Shown here one piece after another: positions 34,440 through 45,486 of a stretch of 64,000 nt of DNA. The position numbers and the translations under genes are program-made. The DNA is taken from assembly GCA_028753945.1 (NCBI GenBank), contig JAPNXP010000002.1:4278001-4342000 (forward strand), written 5' to 3'. The number at the start of each line of letters is the position of its first letter. The first letter of the stretch is position 1. Origin of the DNA: Hexactinellida sp. DTS-2022. Taxonomy: Eukaryota > Porifera > Hexactinellida. The notes beneath the pieces are model-generated. The model saw only the letters and a list, made by a program, of their open reading frames with translations, did not search any database and had not been told where the DNA came from.

Positions 34440-34700
34440 CCGGATGTCACTACAAATACACTACAGAGACCCCGAGATAATCCCGGAGAGAACAGCAGCG
34501 AGGACTCCCCCGAGAACCGCCGCGAGGAACTCCGAAAAATCCCCCACGAGGATCCCGCAAATACCAGGATCAAAGCGGTCTACCTCTGTCCCTCTCTAGC
34601 TCCAGCTCCAGCTACAACCAAAGAAAAAGGAAGTAGAACTAAGCAACCGAACTTGTTAAGGGGCGTCGGAAGTGAATTTTCAACATTCGAATTTAAGAAA
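34440..34700 (+). other. GC-rich coding-like stretch of unknown origin
   Basis: A 108-codon open frame (34413-34739) rich in Pro, Glu, Arg and Ser (NSSEDSPENRREELRKIP) sits in locally GC-rich DNA. I do not recognise the family. It has no clear start context or splice sites, and its composition resembles the charged linkers of retroelement gag proteins, which is only a guess. Confidence 0.25.
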
Positions 34701-35017
34701 GTTGAAATAGCCATTAATTTGGTCTATAACAGTCTATAAAATATTCATTTACTAGAAGTTTCGAATTCATATATCCTCGGTTATAGCTTAACTGTGGTCT
34801 TATAGGAAACTGATAAATCACTATAGAACATCTCTATAGATTCTCTGAATACTTCTAAGTAACCTCAGAACTTCATGTGGATAGAAATAGCGAAGAATTT
34901 ATTCATTCAAGTGCATATTGAATTGTTTTGTCTAGGTATGGATTCTTTTAATATACAGTTATGTGCGTCTATTCAATATAACATAGGCAGTGTCAAGCAT
35001 CTACTTAGTTTCTAATT

Positions 35018-35074
35018 GTTCTAGAATGTTCTCTAGCTCAATTCAACTATATAAAGGCCTAATCTTTCCAACCA
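35018..35074 (+). promoter_or_regulatory. Heat-shock-element plus TATA-box promoter candidate
   Basis: TTC-TA-GAA-TG-TTC at 35019-35031 is a perfect three-unit heat-shock element (TTCnnGAAnnTTC). TATATAAA follows at 35048-35055. An initiator-like CCAGTG lies about 25-30 bp downstream (near 35073), and an ATG followed by a splice donor lies at 35115. The order and spacing match inducible animal promoters and heat-responsive retroelement LTRs. Function is inferred. Confidence 0.45.
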
Positions 35075-35114
35075 GTGCCCAACAACATGTGATTTCGAAA
35101 TTACATCAACGAAT

Positions 35115-37976
35115 ATGAAGGGGAGAGCGTCTAAAGGTAAGGATTTTTGATTGTTTATTTTATTTTGAGATTTTTTCTCTCTTATTAGTAGAAGTTTGGT
35201 GTTTTTTGCTTATTCAATCACTTGTTTTTAAATGTTAGTGGTATAGAACTTGTAGAACAAATTTGAGCTCTTAACATATCTTGATTTCGTCACACTCCGT
35301 GACATTAGTACCCAAACACCGGCATTTATATTATATTGAGAAAAGGCCGTAAAGAATCCCCACACGATTAAATTTACGAAGTAGTATTCGATAACTATAC
35401 CATCTAACTTAAGATGGATTAATGATTAAAAGGTCGCAAACGAAACGGTCTCCTTAGCTCCATGGATTTAGATTCTGTTATATTCATATTCCCTACCAAA
35501 GTTAGCAACTGTGGAACATCGTGTCGAACCAGATGATCAGTATTGGAAAACTTCTTACAAAAATTTTCTGACAAATAATGTGCAATCTTCATGAGGTGCA
35601 TGTACACTACACGGACAGAAGAAATTGAAGCGAACAAGTAATCAACAAAAACTGCAGAACTTTTGAAATAGCAGTTCTTTCATGAGTTTGTGGATCTCGT
35701 CTAAAGGTTGAGAATTTACACCGCGTGAAATTTGAAAAATATATAATTTTGTTTCACTAGATAAGCAGTCTAGAATAAAATTGAAATGAACAAAGATAGA
35801 ATCACATGTCAAGAATACACCATGACTTGAAGAGAATCACAATAATGAGATTGATTCGCAAGGTTTTCAGCCCCAATAGATAGTACGACAAACACCAAGG
35901 AATCGGATGTTAATCATCTTGAGAAGCCAGATGGGTTAGTTCATCTCTCAAGTTGACTTAATTAAGGGGTGAGTATACCCGAATGAATCTTCAAAAACGC
36001 GAATATTTGGCACTACTACTGAAATTGATTTTATTGCATTTTCGGAATCTGCCACTTATGTACAAGATTTTGAGAAATTCTTTTGATCAAACTTCGTAAA
36101 AACTAAAAATCATTGGACGCGTTTCGGTCGAATTTTCGTTTATTAAGAGGTTAAAACAAAATCTCAACTGTTTTGGATACATCTCAAGAGGAAGGAATGA
36201 TTGAGGAGAGGAATTCTTAATGGTGGATAAAACAAATATACAAAAGATTTTTAGATAAAACATTTATGGAATATATTGTTCCTAAGGTTCTGGGACTTGC
36301 AAAATTTTATAATAAATATTAGTTATAACTTATTTTTCTCTTTTGAATATGATCAATGACTCTTAACTAAACATTTTCAGTTGTTAACCGTAGACGGCCC
36401 AACGGTTTTTGAGGAATTTTCAAAAGTCTGCAGTATGGTTGGTATCCATCCCAGGAGCTGTATCTTTCACAACTAAAACAACTATAAACGTATTAAGGGG
36501 ACTCGGTCGAAGTTTGTATTATCGATACGAGGGGATTTTGTACATTGTAATACTCTAAGTGGTTATCTATCTCTAACTGACTTGATATACAGTATTGTAG
36601 AAATGGCTGAAAGCAAAAAAAAAATCAATTTGTGAATATTTTCTCTCTACGAACCAATTATGTTGTGAAAGTTCCCCCGTCATCGTAACGTTGAGGTATC
36701 AATATCTCCAGACTTTTTACTGAGAAAATATTGAACCGATTGCTCCCAAAATTGTTGCAGCTATTCATTGTAACTAGAGTAAAAAATGCATGCAACTTAG
36801 GATATGTGAAATGTGTACTTTGACTGTTGTGATGCCATATCCGGCCAATAGGTGAAAAAGGGACCAAAAAGCCGAATTTTCCAATTGAAAGTGTCCGAAG
36901 GATGGGATAACTTGGTTGGAATATCACTAAGTTGCATGTTTCTGTCTGCAACTAAATAAACTTGGTTGCCTCAAACTTTCAAACACATATCCTAAAGATT
37001 TTTTGAGATAAAAGTCTGAGAGTGCCAAAAAATTATGTTCTTGGAAAGATGACGTTGAAAATCTACACATATTACATAGCATTATATTCCAGCATAGCGA
37101 TTAAATCTAGCAATTTGGCATTGAATTCTGTTGGTGTTGCAAGGCGTGGAATGCATTTAACCTAATTGTTTGTCATTTGATAACTTAGGAGAAGTAATCG
37201 ATGAGCTTTGTTTGGGCGCAACTGAAGAAAAATTCGGAGAAATGGATGAACAGAGTATAATGACACCAGAAATACTCTCAGAAAAACTCAATTCGCTCAA
37301 ATCAGAGGTCATTTCAGCTCTACAAACATGCACGTACATTTCACCACTTCATAGAAAACTCGCAACAAAAGCTTTAATATTAAGGTCATTGGATATTCTT
37401 TTTGAATACAGTTCAAGACCCGAAATAAGCTACGAGTTCAAGCAGCAAATATGACATAGCGTTGCCTTATGGTATGACGAATATGCCCAAGCTGAATTTG
37501 GTGCCAACATACCACTGGATAAATGGGAACGAGACTACCCCTTCGATGTCCTTCTACCAGTGGTGATGTTGATGATTTTCCCCGAAGAAGTGATTCAAAT
37601 CACTCTAGAATCACCTCCTAAGACAAACTCGGAAAATAGAGTGTTAACGCGAGATGACTTTCATTTACCAACATGGCAAGGGGAATATTATAACATTGCA
37701 CAAACTAACACCTGCCCCCTCGAAAATATCATCGCCATATTAAGTCTGTTTAAGGAGAAGATAATTGAATCATGCGGAATACTCGGGTCTACACCATCTG
37801 ATGCGAAATTCCATGAACTTATGACCCTTGTCAATGAGTTTAATTTCGATAAGCTCAGAGACTTCATTGCTAAAGCGATTGGAATGCAGACTACATACTC
37901 TGACCTGATGGAACAATACGACTTTTACGGCTATATTGTATTGTATGTGTCTGGTTTATATAGTTTAGTATTATAA
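35115..37976 (+). CDS. Possible two-exon gene of unknown function with one internal TGA
   Basis: Exon 1 would be 35115-35136 (MKGRASK plus one base), ending at a GTAAGG donor. A pyrimidine-containing acceptor ending TTAG precedes 37189, and the phases fit (G+GA). Exon 2 runs to 37976 with a single TGA at 37452-37454. Its protein is acidic and helical-looking (EVIDELCLGATEEKFGEMDE; later THE segment LPTWQGEYYNIAQ followed by TNTCPLENIIAILSLFKEKI). The TxNTCPxEN motif recalls uncharacterised animal proteins with a Thr-Cys-Pro core, but I cannot name the family. The last 15 residues come from a tandem repeat. The intron of about 2 kb contains decayed coding-like pieces. Alternatively the whole locus is a mobile element. 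Confidence 0.3.
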
Positions 37977-38246
37977 TTACAATAGTTACGCTATATATGA
38001 GTACCTGCTATCTGGAATTCACCACAAGCTTAGGAATAGGAGAGTATTATCAGCTAGGCAATAGCGGTACTGGTATAGTGTAGTTGTTGTATTGTATGTG
38101 TCTGGTTTATATAGTTTAATATTATAATTACAATAGTTACGCTATATAAGAGTACCTGCTATCTGGAATTCACCACCAGCTTAGGGTTAGGAGAGTAATA
38201 TTATCAGCTAGGCTATAGCAGTACTGGTATAGTGTAGCTATTGTAT
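37935..38246 (+). repeat. Tandem duplication of about 155 bp across the ORF end
   Basis: ATTGTATTGTATGTGTCTGG starts two consecutive near-identical units of about 155 bp, and a third unit begins at about 38244. Shared internal phrases are TTACGCTATATA, CCTGCTATCTGGAATTCACC and GTACTGGTATAGTGTAG. The first unit replaces the natural C-terminus of the upstream ORF. The stretch from 38260 to 38760 has no gene that I can see. Confidence 0.75.
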
Positions 38247-38760
38247 TGTATGTGTCCTGTCTAAGTTGTGTGTATTTACAGGCTGACTAATAATTCTTCC
38301 CTCTAGCCATTAAGTTCTACCCAAAATTTAAACGTTTTTCGAATTGCAAATGGTTTACATTCGCATGAGACGCTCTCCTGGTGTCTATATGTTTTAAGGA
38401 ATAAATTCTCCCATTATAACGAAATGCTTGAGATCCCGTCTCGGTTTCAATTCGTATTTAGTCGAGTAAATCGATTACTTGCATCAAATAATCACATATG
38501 TTGCTGGAAATTTTATATTCAAAATGAGCATGCTCGATTACCCCAGTGGAGTGTAATTTTTTGTTCGATTATTTACTATCATTAATTCAGATTGGTACCC
38601 GAGTTTTATAATGCGAAACAAAGTGTGACACACACATAAAGAGGCAGACAGAAATGAGACATATATTTAGAATTAATAATATACATCAATTATAGTAACT
38701 TATTCGGGAATATCTCAGGAATATTAGTTTGCATTATATTAAGTGCTGATCAAGATTATT

Positions 38761-41700
38761 CTACTCACCAGATTGTATGCTGACATATTTAGGTTTTCTC
38801 GCTGTTGATCTCCTATGTCCATAAGCTGGTGGTTTAACCTATCGAAGTTATATATATTCATACATAAGCATACAAGAGGACGTATTTGACCATGCTAATA
38901 ATAGTTTACTGAATAAGTAATCAACAACTTTAACTTACTTTGTTATCTTTCTGCCGATACTTTCGTGACAAGTGAATTGGAATATTTGTCGTTTTGTCAC
39001 TAGCAGGATTTTTCTGTGTAACTAGATGGCTAGGAGTTACTTCGGAAACCGTATATGGACCAAGAAACTTTTGTTCGTTTTTCGTCCCAGGTAGTTTCTT
39101 TGATTTCTTGATATTCTGAACAAGAATCAAATCACCTTCCTCAAACTCCGATCTATTTCACAATGTAATATAATCAATTACGTAATAACAGAATAATTAA
39201 GGCTCGAGAATAAAGTTCAAAATGAAATTCCAGTAAATGTTACATTTATGTTTTATTGCATATTTAGCAAGCTCCATATGTCTATGTTATTAACTGAAAG
39301 TTTAATTCAGAAATTCCAAATACTTTGGGAAATATCAACACCTGAAGCACATTCTTCTCAATATTAATGCAAAGATTTAAAACCAAAAAATTAATTCAAA
39401 GTGATGACAACATGTACAAGCCTTGAAATTTTTTCCAATAAGTATCACATGTTTTCTGGATTCAGCATTATTCAGTATATACTAGTTGATAAGTTTAACC
39501 TGTTATATAACTTTGCAATACTTCTTAAGAATTGTTATCAGATTTGGAAGAAAAAAAATGCACATAACCATGAGTCACTGTCTAAGATTCACTTTCAAGA
39601 TGAATAATTCATAGATTATGCATTAACTTGAGAGTATTAGAGGTTTAACTTAGACACTAGTATATCTATTGAATAAATAAAGCTGGATCAGCGCTTAATC
39701 TTCTGTGGTTTAATTGTTACAACTGGTAACATATTTCAGTCAGGTATAGGAATTTAATATTACGCAATATGGAACTATAATCAATCACTCGAGCGAATAT
39801 TATTCGAAATCAATTCTGATGGTGGATTTGTAATCAGTATAGTGTAGGCTTTACTGATATAACTAGGATTTGAATGGAACAAAAAATTTCAACTTTATAC
39901 TCGAGCCTTAATGTTATTATTTACAATAGTAGAAAGTATATTTCAATAACATCCGGGTTTAGATCCAATTTAAGTAGGCAAATCACAAACAAATATCACT
40001 ACCTATTACGCTTGACATTGCGATCGAAAATATTCTTTTGGATTTTTGCTCTTTCATGATGTTGATCCGCGCTGACATTCTTTCACTAGAACGATTATCT
40101 TCAATCTGATCTATCCATTCGTCTTCAAAGTCAGGTAATTGAAAAGGACATAGTGTTTCCATTCGTAAATCGTTCGTCTAGAAACGTAAATAATAACTGC
40201 AATTAAACTTCTATGGATCCAGTCTGGAATTGACGTTAAAATATTAATTTTAAAATGTGTAATAATAGAACATAAATTAGTACCTACCGGTTCTTCATCA
40301 TTAAAAAAATGATTTTGTTGATCTTGAGTATCCTCATGAGCTCCAGATATCAAGTTCAGAAGGGGGAATAGATCGCACTCTCTTCCAAACATGAGTCGAA
40401 ATGCTATGGAGCCTGTTGCTCTCTTGAACTGAGTGTTGATAGCAAATACAGCAGATTGAAGCTTGTCTGGCCACTCAGCATCCTTTTCGAATTTAATTTT
40501 ATTGATTTTGCTAATGAAATAAATGCGTATTAATAAATTGGAATTCACTAGTGAAAACTGAATTTCACTTACGTTTTGAGGATTTTGTTGTGCGCTTCTA
40601 CTAGTCCATTACTTTTAGGGTGGTAGGCGGTGGTCTTACGATTGTCTACGTTCAATTTTTGGTGGTAGCTTTGGAATTCCTTTTAAATGATAGACATTAT
40701 AAGCCAAGGTATTTCGTGATATATCATAGAAAAATAACAAAGGCAATTTACATATAAGATATCTCTTTATTTATATCTTAAATTCTTGATATAATCTATT
40801 GAACATGATTATTGTATGCAAATACGTATATCTGATTGTCCAGATAGTATATTATCAATTGATTAAAGTGATAGGATACAACCAACTCCATAAGATTCAA
40901 TTACTCAAATTAACAAATTGAATATCACCTTGCTGGTAAATTCTGGGCCCTGGTCGTGTTGAATGACGTGAGGAACGCCATAGGTAAGATAGATCTCCTG
41001 CAGTTTGCTCAATACCTCTTTGGTTGTCTTGGTCATTAGAGCACGAGCAACCACGAACTTAGTTAGATAGCATACAATAACTAGTATGTGGTGAAATCCA
41101 AAGGAGTTTACCGGCATGTCACATGCAAGGTCGATTCCACAATGTTTCCAAGGTTCTTCAGGTGGTGAAATGGGTTGAAGTTCTCGTTGAGGTTGGGGTG
41201 GGAGTGAAGCAGTTATTTGACACTGATGACAGGTTTTGATCTAGGAATTCACTTGACTAAAAATACTGGCAATAGTTTTAAATAATTGATCACAATTGCT
41301 TACATAATTTTCACCGTCTTTGTATAATCCCATCCAAGTGTACTTAGAGCGAATAGCATGAATCGTGGTTCGCATTCCAGCATGGGTTACATCATGGTGG
41401 TGATGAATAATCTCCAAAACTTCAGATTGAGTTGGTTCTTGGAGGAATGTTTCTCTTCCGTTAGAATCGCGAACACACTGAAAAATTAATATGAGATAAC
41501 TAATTTTTCAGATTGTCAGAATTTCAAACCCAATTCTTGTGTTCAGATCAAAAATACTTACACGTATTTTTTAATTAATTAACTCGTAATTCATCTATTA
41601 ATTAATTAATAAGGGAACACAAACATGCATAAATGTTTGGAAGGGTTCGTTAAAATGTAACATTATGCCAACAAGTTAGGGGGTGACTAGTAAATGGGGA

Positions 41701-41972
41701 GAAATAAGGCTTGTGCATATAGCGTGACAAAAGAGAGGATTTACGTATCACGCGGAACGGTTGCAACCATAAACAACTTTACTACGTAAAGAACAGCTAA
41801 CCTTGAATAGTTTGTCTCCTTCTTCAACTCTATACACACTGCACTTACGAATGAAGTTATTCCTCCTTTGCTTCTTCAACTCTGAAGGGATAGTTTTCTT
41901 CTTCAGATATTCACGGATTTGTTCGAGTTCGACTGTATCCATTATTTCAAATTGGGTTTGACAGGTAATTTC
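38761..41972 (-). CDS. Gypsy-integrase-type gene (GIN/Ginger-like), eight exons
   Basis: Minus-strand exons: 41972-41802, 41477-41304, 41240-40929, 40679-40573, 40510-40288, 40177-40003, 39152-38939 and 38838-38761 (stop TAG). Every intron is GT-AG, and phases agree at the six junctions other than f/g. In order the protein (about 475 residues from the ATG at 41942) has: a basic helical N-terminus; an HHCC zinc-binding motif (HHDVTHAGMRTTIHAIRSKY, then CHQC); an integrase core with GIDLACDMP, IQHDQGPEF and NGLVEAHNK, second Asp to Glu spaced 35 residues; and a GPY/F domain (FLGPYTVSEVTPSHLVTQK). The one problem is a frameshift in exon 6 near 40070, between EWIDQIEDN and ADQHHERAKIQKNIF. Exon 1 stays open to an acceptor, so more 5' sequence may exist. 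LTRs, RT and RNase H are absent. This points to a domesticated GIN gene or a Ginger DNA transposon rather than a retrotransposon. Confidence 0.8.
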
Positions 41973-42059
41973 CTAAAGCAAATACAAAGTCAGTTAGTTA
42001 GTAAACACTTGAAAAAGTTGTTTAAATACGCATTCGAGTATTTACTTTGCAATAAAACA

Positions 42060-42210
42060 CTGAAGTTAATTGTACATACTCAAATACGACAGTACTCAAA
42101 ATACGACAGACTCAAAATACGTCGATAAATTGGTTATCCATGGTTTGGATAATGAAAGGTACTCAAAATACGACGGTACTCAAAATACGTCGAAACAGGG
42201 CTAATACACT
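42060..42210. repeat. Repeated AGTACTCAAAATACGAC motif
   Basis: ACTCAAAATACG(AC/TC)G or a close variant occurs five times between 42070 and 42200, twice on each side of a small palindrome (TTATCCATGG...CCATGGTTTGGATAA-like). It resembles the subterminal repeats of a miniature element. Related CAAATACTCGAAAGTACGACAG occurs at 48092. Confidence 0.5.
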
Positions 42211-42402
42211 TTTGGCGGCAAGCATCCTTAAGTTTGTCGGTTTAACAGCATACTCATTTTCATTGTGTTTCTTACTCTCAGCTGGATCCTTAAGTTTCTC
42301 TGTAATAAGAGCATACTGGCGTTCATGATGTTTCTCCCTCTCAGTTGGATCCCTAAGTTTGTCGGTAATAAGAACATACTGGCGTTCATTATGTTCCTCC
42401 AT
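42163..42402 (-). CDS. Small ORF with about 20-residue internal repeats
   Basis: The minus-strand ORF of 79 codons begins MEEHNERQYVLITDKLRDP. It repeats HxERQYxLIT(D/E)KL(R/K)DP twice with about 20-residue spacing and has a third decayed unit (HNENEYAV). It lies about 200 bp upstream of the integrase gene on the same strand. It could be a 5' exon of that gene or an independent decayed ORF. I do not recognise the family, and its last third overlaps the AGTACTCAAAATACGAC repeats. Confidence 0.3.
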   Translation of the reverse strand: MEEHNERQYVLITDKLRDPTEREKHHERQYALITEKLKDPAESKKHNENEYAVKPTNLRMLAAKSVLALFRRILSTVVF

Positions 42403-44111
42403 CTTTATTAGATCGTTTAGCCTCCTTGTTACATTCTAGAGTTGATCTTGATTATGTTTAGCACGTACGGTATCTCAGGGTTTTCAAAACTTTCTTTAAC
42501 GGTATTTCCCGGAATAAAATTTGTCGATTATGTAAGAAAAATAAATTTATCCAGAAATATTATTACTTTTGCCAAACAGTAGTGACGGACAATATATATA
42601 GTTTGCACAAAGTTTCAACACTTTGCCATCGTTATTTTCAGAGATATGACCTATTGGTCAATCAGTCGATAGGATTTCACCGTTTCTATCGATTTTCCGT
42701 GGTTCATTATCCAATATTGGAAAGACTGGAGTCAACATAACTATTTCCATGGTTTGTCTGACAAAAATAATCAACATTTGATCAAAAAATAGTTAAAAGG
42801 TGAAAATATGAAGTTTTATGGCCTATAATCCCAATCGAGGGTACGCTTTCTTGTGCAATTTTTTTCTCAAACACCCGAGGTGCTAGGATCAATTATACGT
42901 CTCAAAATGCTCGCAATACCCGACTTCCTATCCGTCAATAATATTTTTCGTGACCCTAACACGCACCGTTTTCAAAATGATCCATATATGGGCATCTAAT
43001 GTGCCCATTTTTGGTGACGCAGAAAATTACCTCTCTCCTAAAGTGTAGACGCTAGAGCTTAGGTCTAAATATCTAATCAAATCAATATCCCATTTCAAAC
43101 TCATTGGAAGAACAAATGAGACAATTATCCAAAAGGCCACAATTCTATAAATTCCCATGCCCATATATGGTGGTGTCAATACTGTGATGTGACCATAAGA
43201 TTGAAATCAAAAAGTAGCTAGAGCTTAGCTCTAACTTTCCAGTCATAACAATGATGCATTTTATCCAATACCCGAAAACTATTAGGGATATATTCCCCAA
43301 AGTTTCGGAAATAATAATAATAATAAACTTTGTAAGCTTCTTACTCAGAATATTATTGTTGACCATAGTGACGTAGACGGGGGACATCACTGGGATTCAG
43401 AAAATTGTACTCAGAGTTCTGAAAATCTTTGCACATATTATTATAGTGTTTTTGAACTGATGGGCCAATACGAATCCTAAATTTCAAATTTTACAACCTG
43501 CTGTGCTTGTTTACAGTTGGATTAGAGCAGTGTTTCTCAACGTGGGCGATACGAGAGACGAAGGGGGCGATAAAACTGTTAGGGGCGATTGGGGGCGACA
43601 AGACTGTAAGGAGGCGTTAGGGGGGCGATTTGATTCACTTTAGCTAGAATCTAGAAATTTACATGTTCATCATTTCGGCTATTCTTGACCTAATAGAATC
43701 ACGATCTGAAAAATCTTGCACTGGGCACAATCAAGGGCCTCTATACTGTGGGATCCTCGACCCCCGAAATCAATTCATTCGTGCGAAGCCTCATTTCTCT
43801 CCCCAAATATTTTGTGAACCTCATGTATTTATTTCACCTGAAATCAATGATAAATTGTTGTCTTAAAACTATTTAGTTATACTCAATGTTATTTGATGTC
43901 TTCTTTTCTCCTAAATTTTTTCTCGCTCAGTCGCACGCTCGTTTGTAAAATCCAGGTATTCTTAGATTAAGAGGAAATCAATTATTAATTTTATACAACT
44001 AAAATACCTGTGCTTCGCCCCCCGACCCATTCTGTATTTAAATCTACGCCCCTGGGCCCAATGCCCAACTTTCACACTAAACATGGTTGTCAAATGAAAT
44101 ACCTGATAATA

Positions 44112-44982
44112 CCGTATTCCCCCGAAAAAGCGCCTCGTTGCTTATTGCTTTCATTGTCAAATTTGCTCTCATTTTTTCATGAAATTTCCAGAAAATAATA
44201 TTAAAGTGCATTCTAATGGCACCCAGCGAGATTAAACATCCTATAATTGCCTAAAACACAACAATTCCACTGCAATTATCATTTATTGGGAATAAATTTT
44301 AAGGTTAAATTTCGGCAGATTCACCCAAAAAAACACATTAGTTTAGTTTTGAAGGTGGGAGTTTAAATTTCAGATATATGATAGAAGAAATTATGGCTGG
44401 ATTCAAACTGAAAACGAAATCAAATTATCTTCTATAACCTCGATTTTATTGGGCGTGCAGTTTTATGCTAATACAAAAGTCCCATAGGGGGATTTCTTCA
44501 TACTCCACCTGATATGTGTGTGGATTTCAAGAACATTATTTGCTAAATACCTATACTGTGTGATCTATCAGATAGATCATCGTTATGGGCGGTTGGAGGC
44601 GGTTTTGAATTTTGGAAAAAAAATTCCAAGTCATAATTCAAAAATGTAAACCTTCTACCTATTCCGTACCCTTATAATCTTTAAATATTGATTCTGATAA
44701 CAAACATTGATGGCCGCATTGCCAAATTACAACATAATATCGATCACCACTTTTGGAAATTGCCCTATGGGAGATTTGTATTGGCCAAATTTTGAAACCG
44801 ACAAAAAATAAAAAGTATAATAGATAATGACATTATCTTTTTCGTTTATTGCTTTGTATCGTATATGTATCTATTTCTCACAATTACAGATCAATACAAG
44901 AACTTTCATTCAGGTGGGGTAATTTAACCTTAACTTAGATCTACCATTTTTATAGAGCCGGCGCTTTTTCAGGGAAATACGG
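44112..44982. mobile_element. CCGTATTT-family element (level 3 of the nest)
   Basis: Termini CCGTATTCCCCCGAAAAAGC and, inverted, CCGTATTTCCCTGAAAAAGC match the family at 16266-16524. The left flank is TA; the right has mutated to TT. After removing the nested TTAA element, about 240 bp remain, the normal size of this family. Confidence 0.75.
44299..44933 (+). mobile_element. TTAA-flanked family A element, copy 2 (level 4 of the nest)
   Basis: TTAA at both ends. It begins GGTTAAATTTCGGCAGATTC and ends GTGGGGTAATTTAACC. It is colinear with 20842-21568, apart from internal deletions that shorten it to 635 bp. Confidence 0.85.
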
Positions 44983-45198
44983 TTTATAGAATATCAGTCT
45001 TAGTTGCTTGGTTCTTTTTTATGTTAAAATTGGAGATGGGCGATAAGGACTGGCACTATCTGCTAAGGGGGCGATCGACTGAAAAAGGTTGAGAAACACT
45101 GGATTAGAGGATAAATCCATGGTATTTCTGGAAAATTTGGTAAATCAATGAAAAAATCCAAGCCAGTTATCTGAATTGATTAGTGAGCTATCTAAGTA

Positions 45199-45298
45199 CA
45201 GGTAAACCTCCCAAAGCGGCACCTCCGAGTAGCGGCAACCTCCGAGAAGCGGCACAAAATCTTTCTCCCGATGGGTGCCGCTTTGGGAGGTTTACCTG
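45199..45298. mobile_element. 100-bp palindromic TA element
   Basis: CAGGTAAACCTCCCAAAGCG is mirrored exactly at the right end, giving a terminal repeat of about 25 bp. TA flanks both sides. The centre has GCGGCAACCTCCGAGAAGCGG-type direct repeats. Pogo/Tigger-like by terminus and target. It sits at the edge of the family R copy. Confidence 0.85.
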
Positions 45299-45486
45299 TA
45301 TTTTCATTAGACTCTAAACTAGTTGTATAGGCTTTACTGAAGTTAGTAAGAAAAATTGATTATGAATCCATACTGATTTAAACTATGCTACCCCCTATGA
45401 AGCTCAAAAACGTGATTCTAAAAATATCTCAATACTTCGATCAAAACAAAGGCTTCAATCAATTTCATAGTTCTATTTGCTCAATT

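Larger units (their letters stand above)
43528..45101. mobile_element. hAT miniature element with perfect 8-bp duplication (level 2 of the nest)
   Basis: Termini CAGTGTTTCTCAACGTGGGC and, inverted, CAGTGTTTCTCAACCTTTTT. GATTAGAG lies on both sides (43520-43527 and 45102-45109). GGGGGCGAT motifs recur near each end. It is 1574 bp including two nested insertions and is non-coding. The uninterrupted family R copy near 16110 shows the empty site. Confidence 0.9.
42490..45198 (-). repeat. Family R repeat, longest copy, interrupted by nested insertions
   Basis: Family sequence covers 42490-43527 and resumes at 45102-45198. It shares AGAGCTTAGCTCT, CCATGCCCATATATGG, CCCAATCGAGGGTACG and CCGAAAACTA landmarks with the copies at 9262, 15846 and 54600. 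The break at GATTAGAG holds the hAT insertion. No coding region or clear terminal repeats were identified for the family. Confidence 0.65.
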
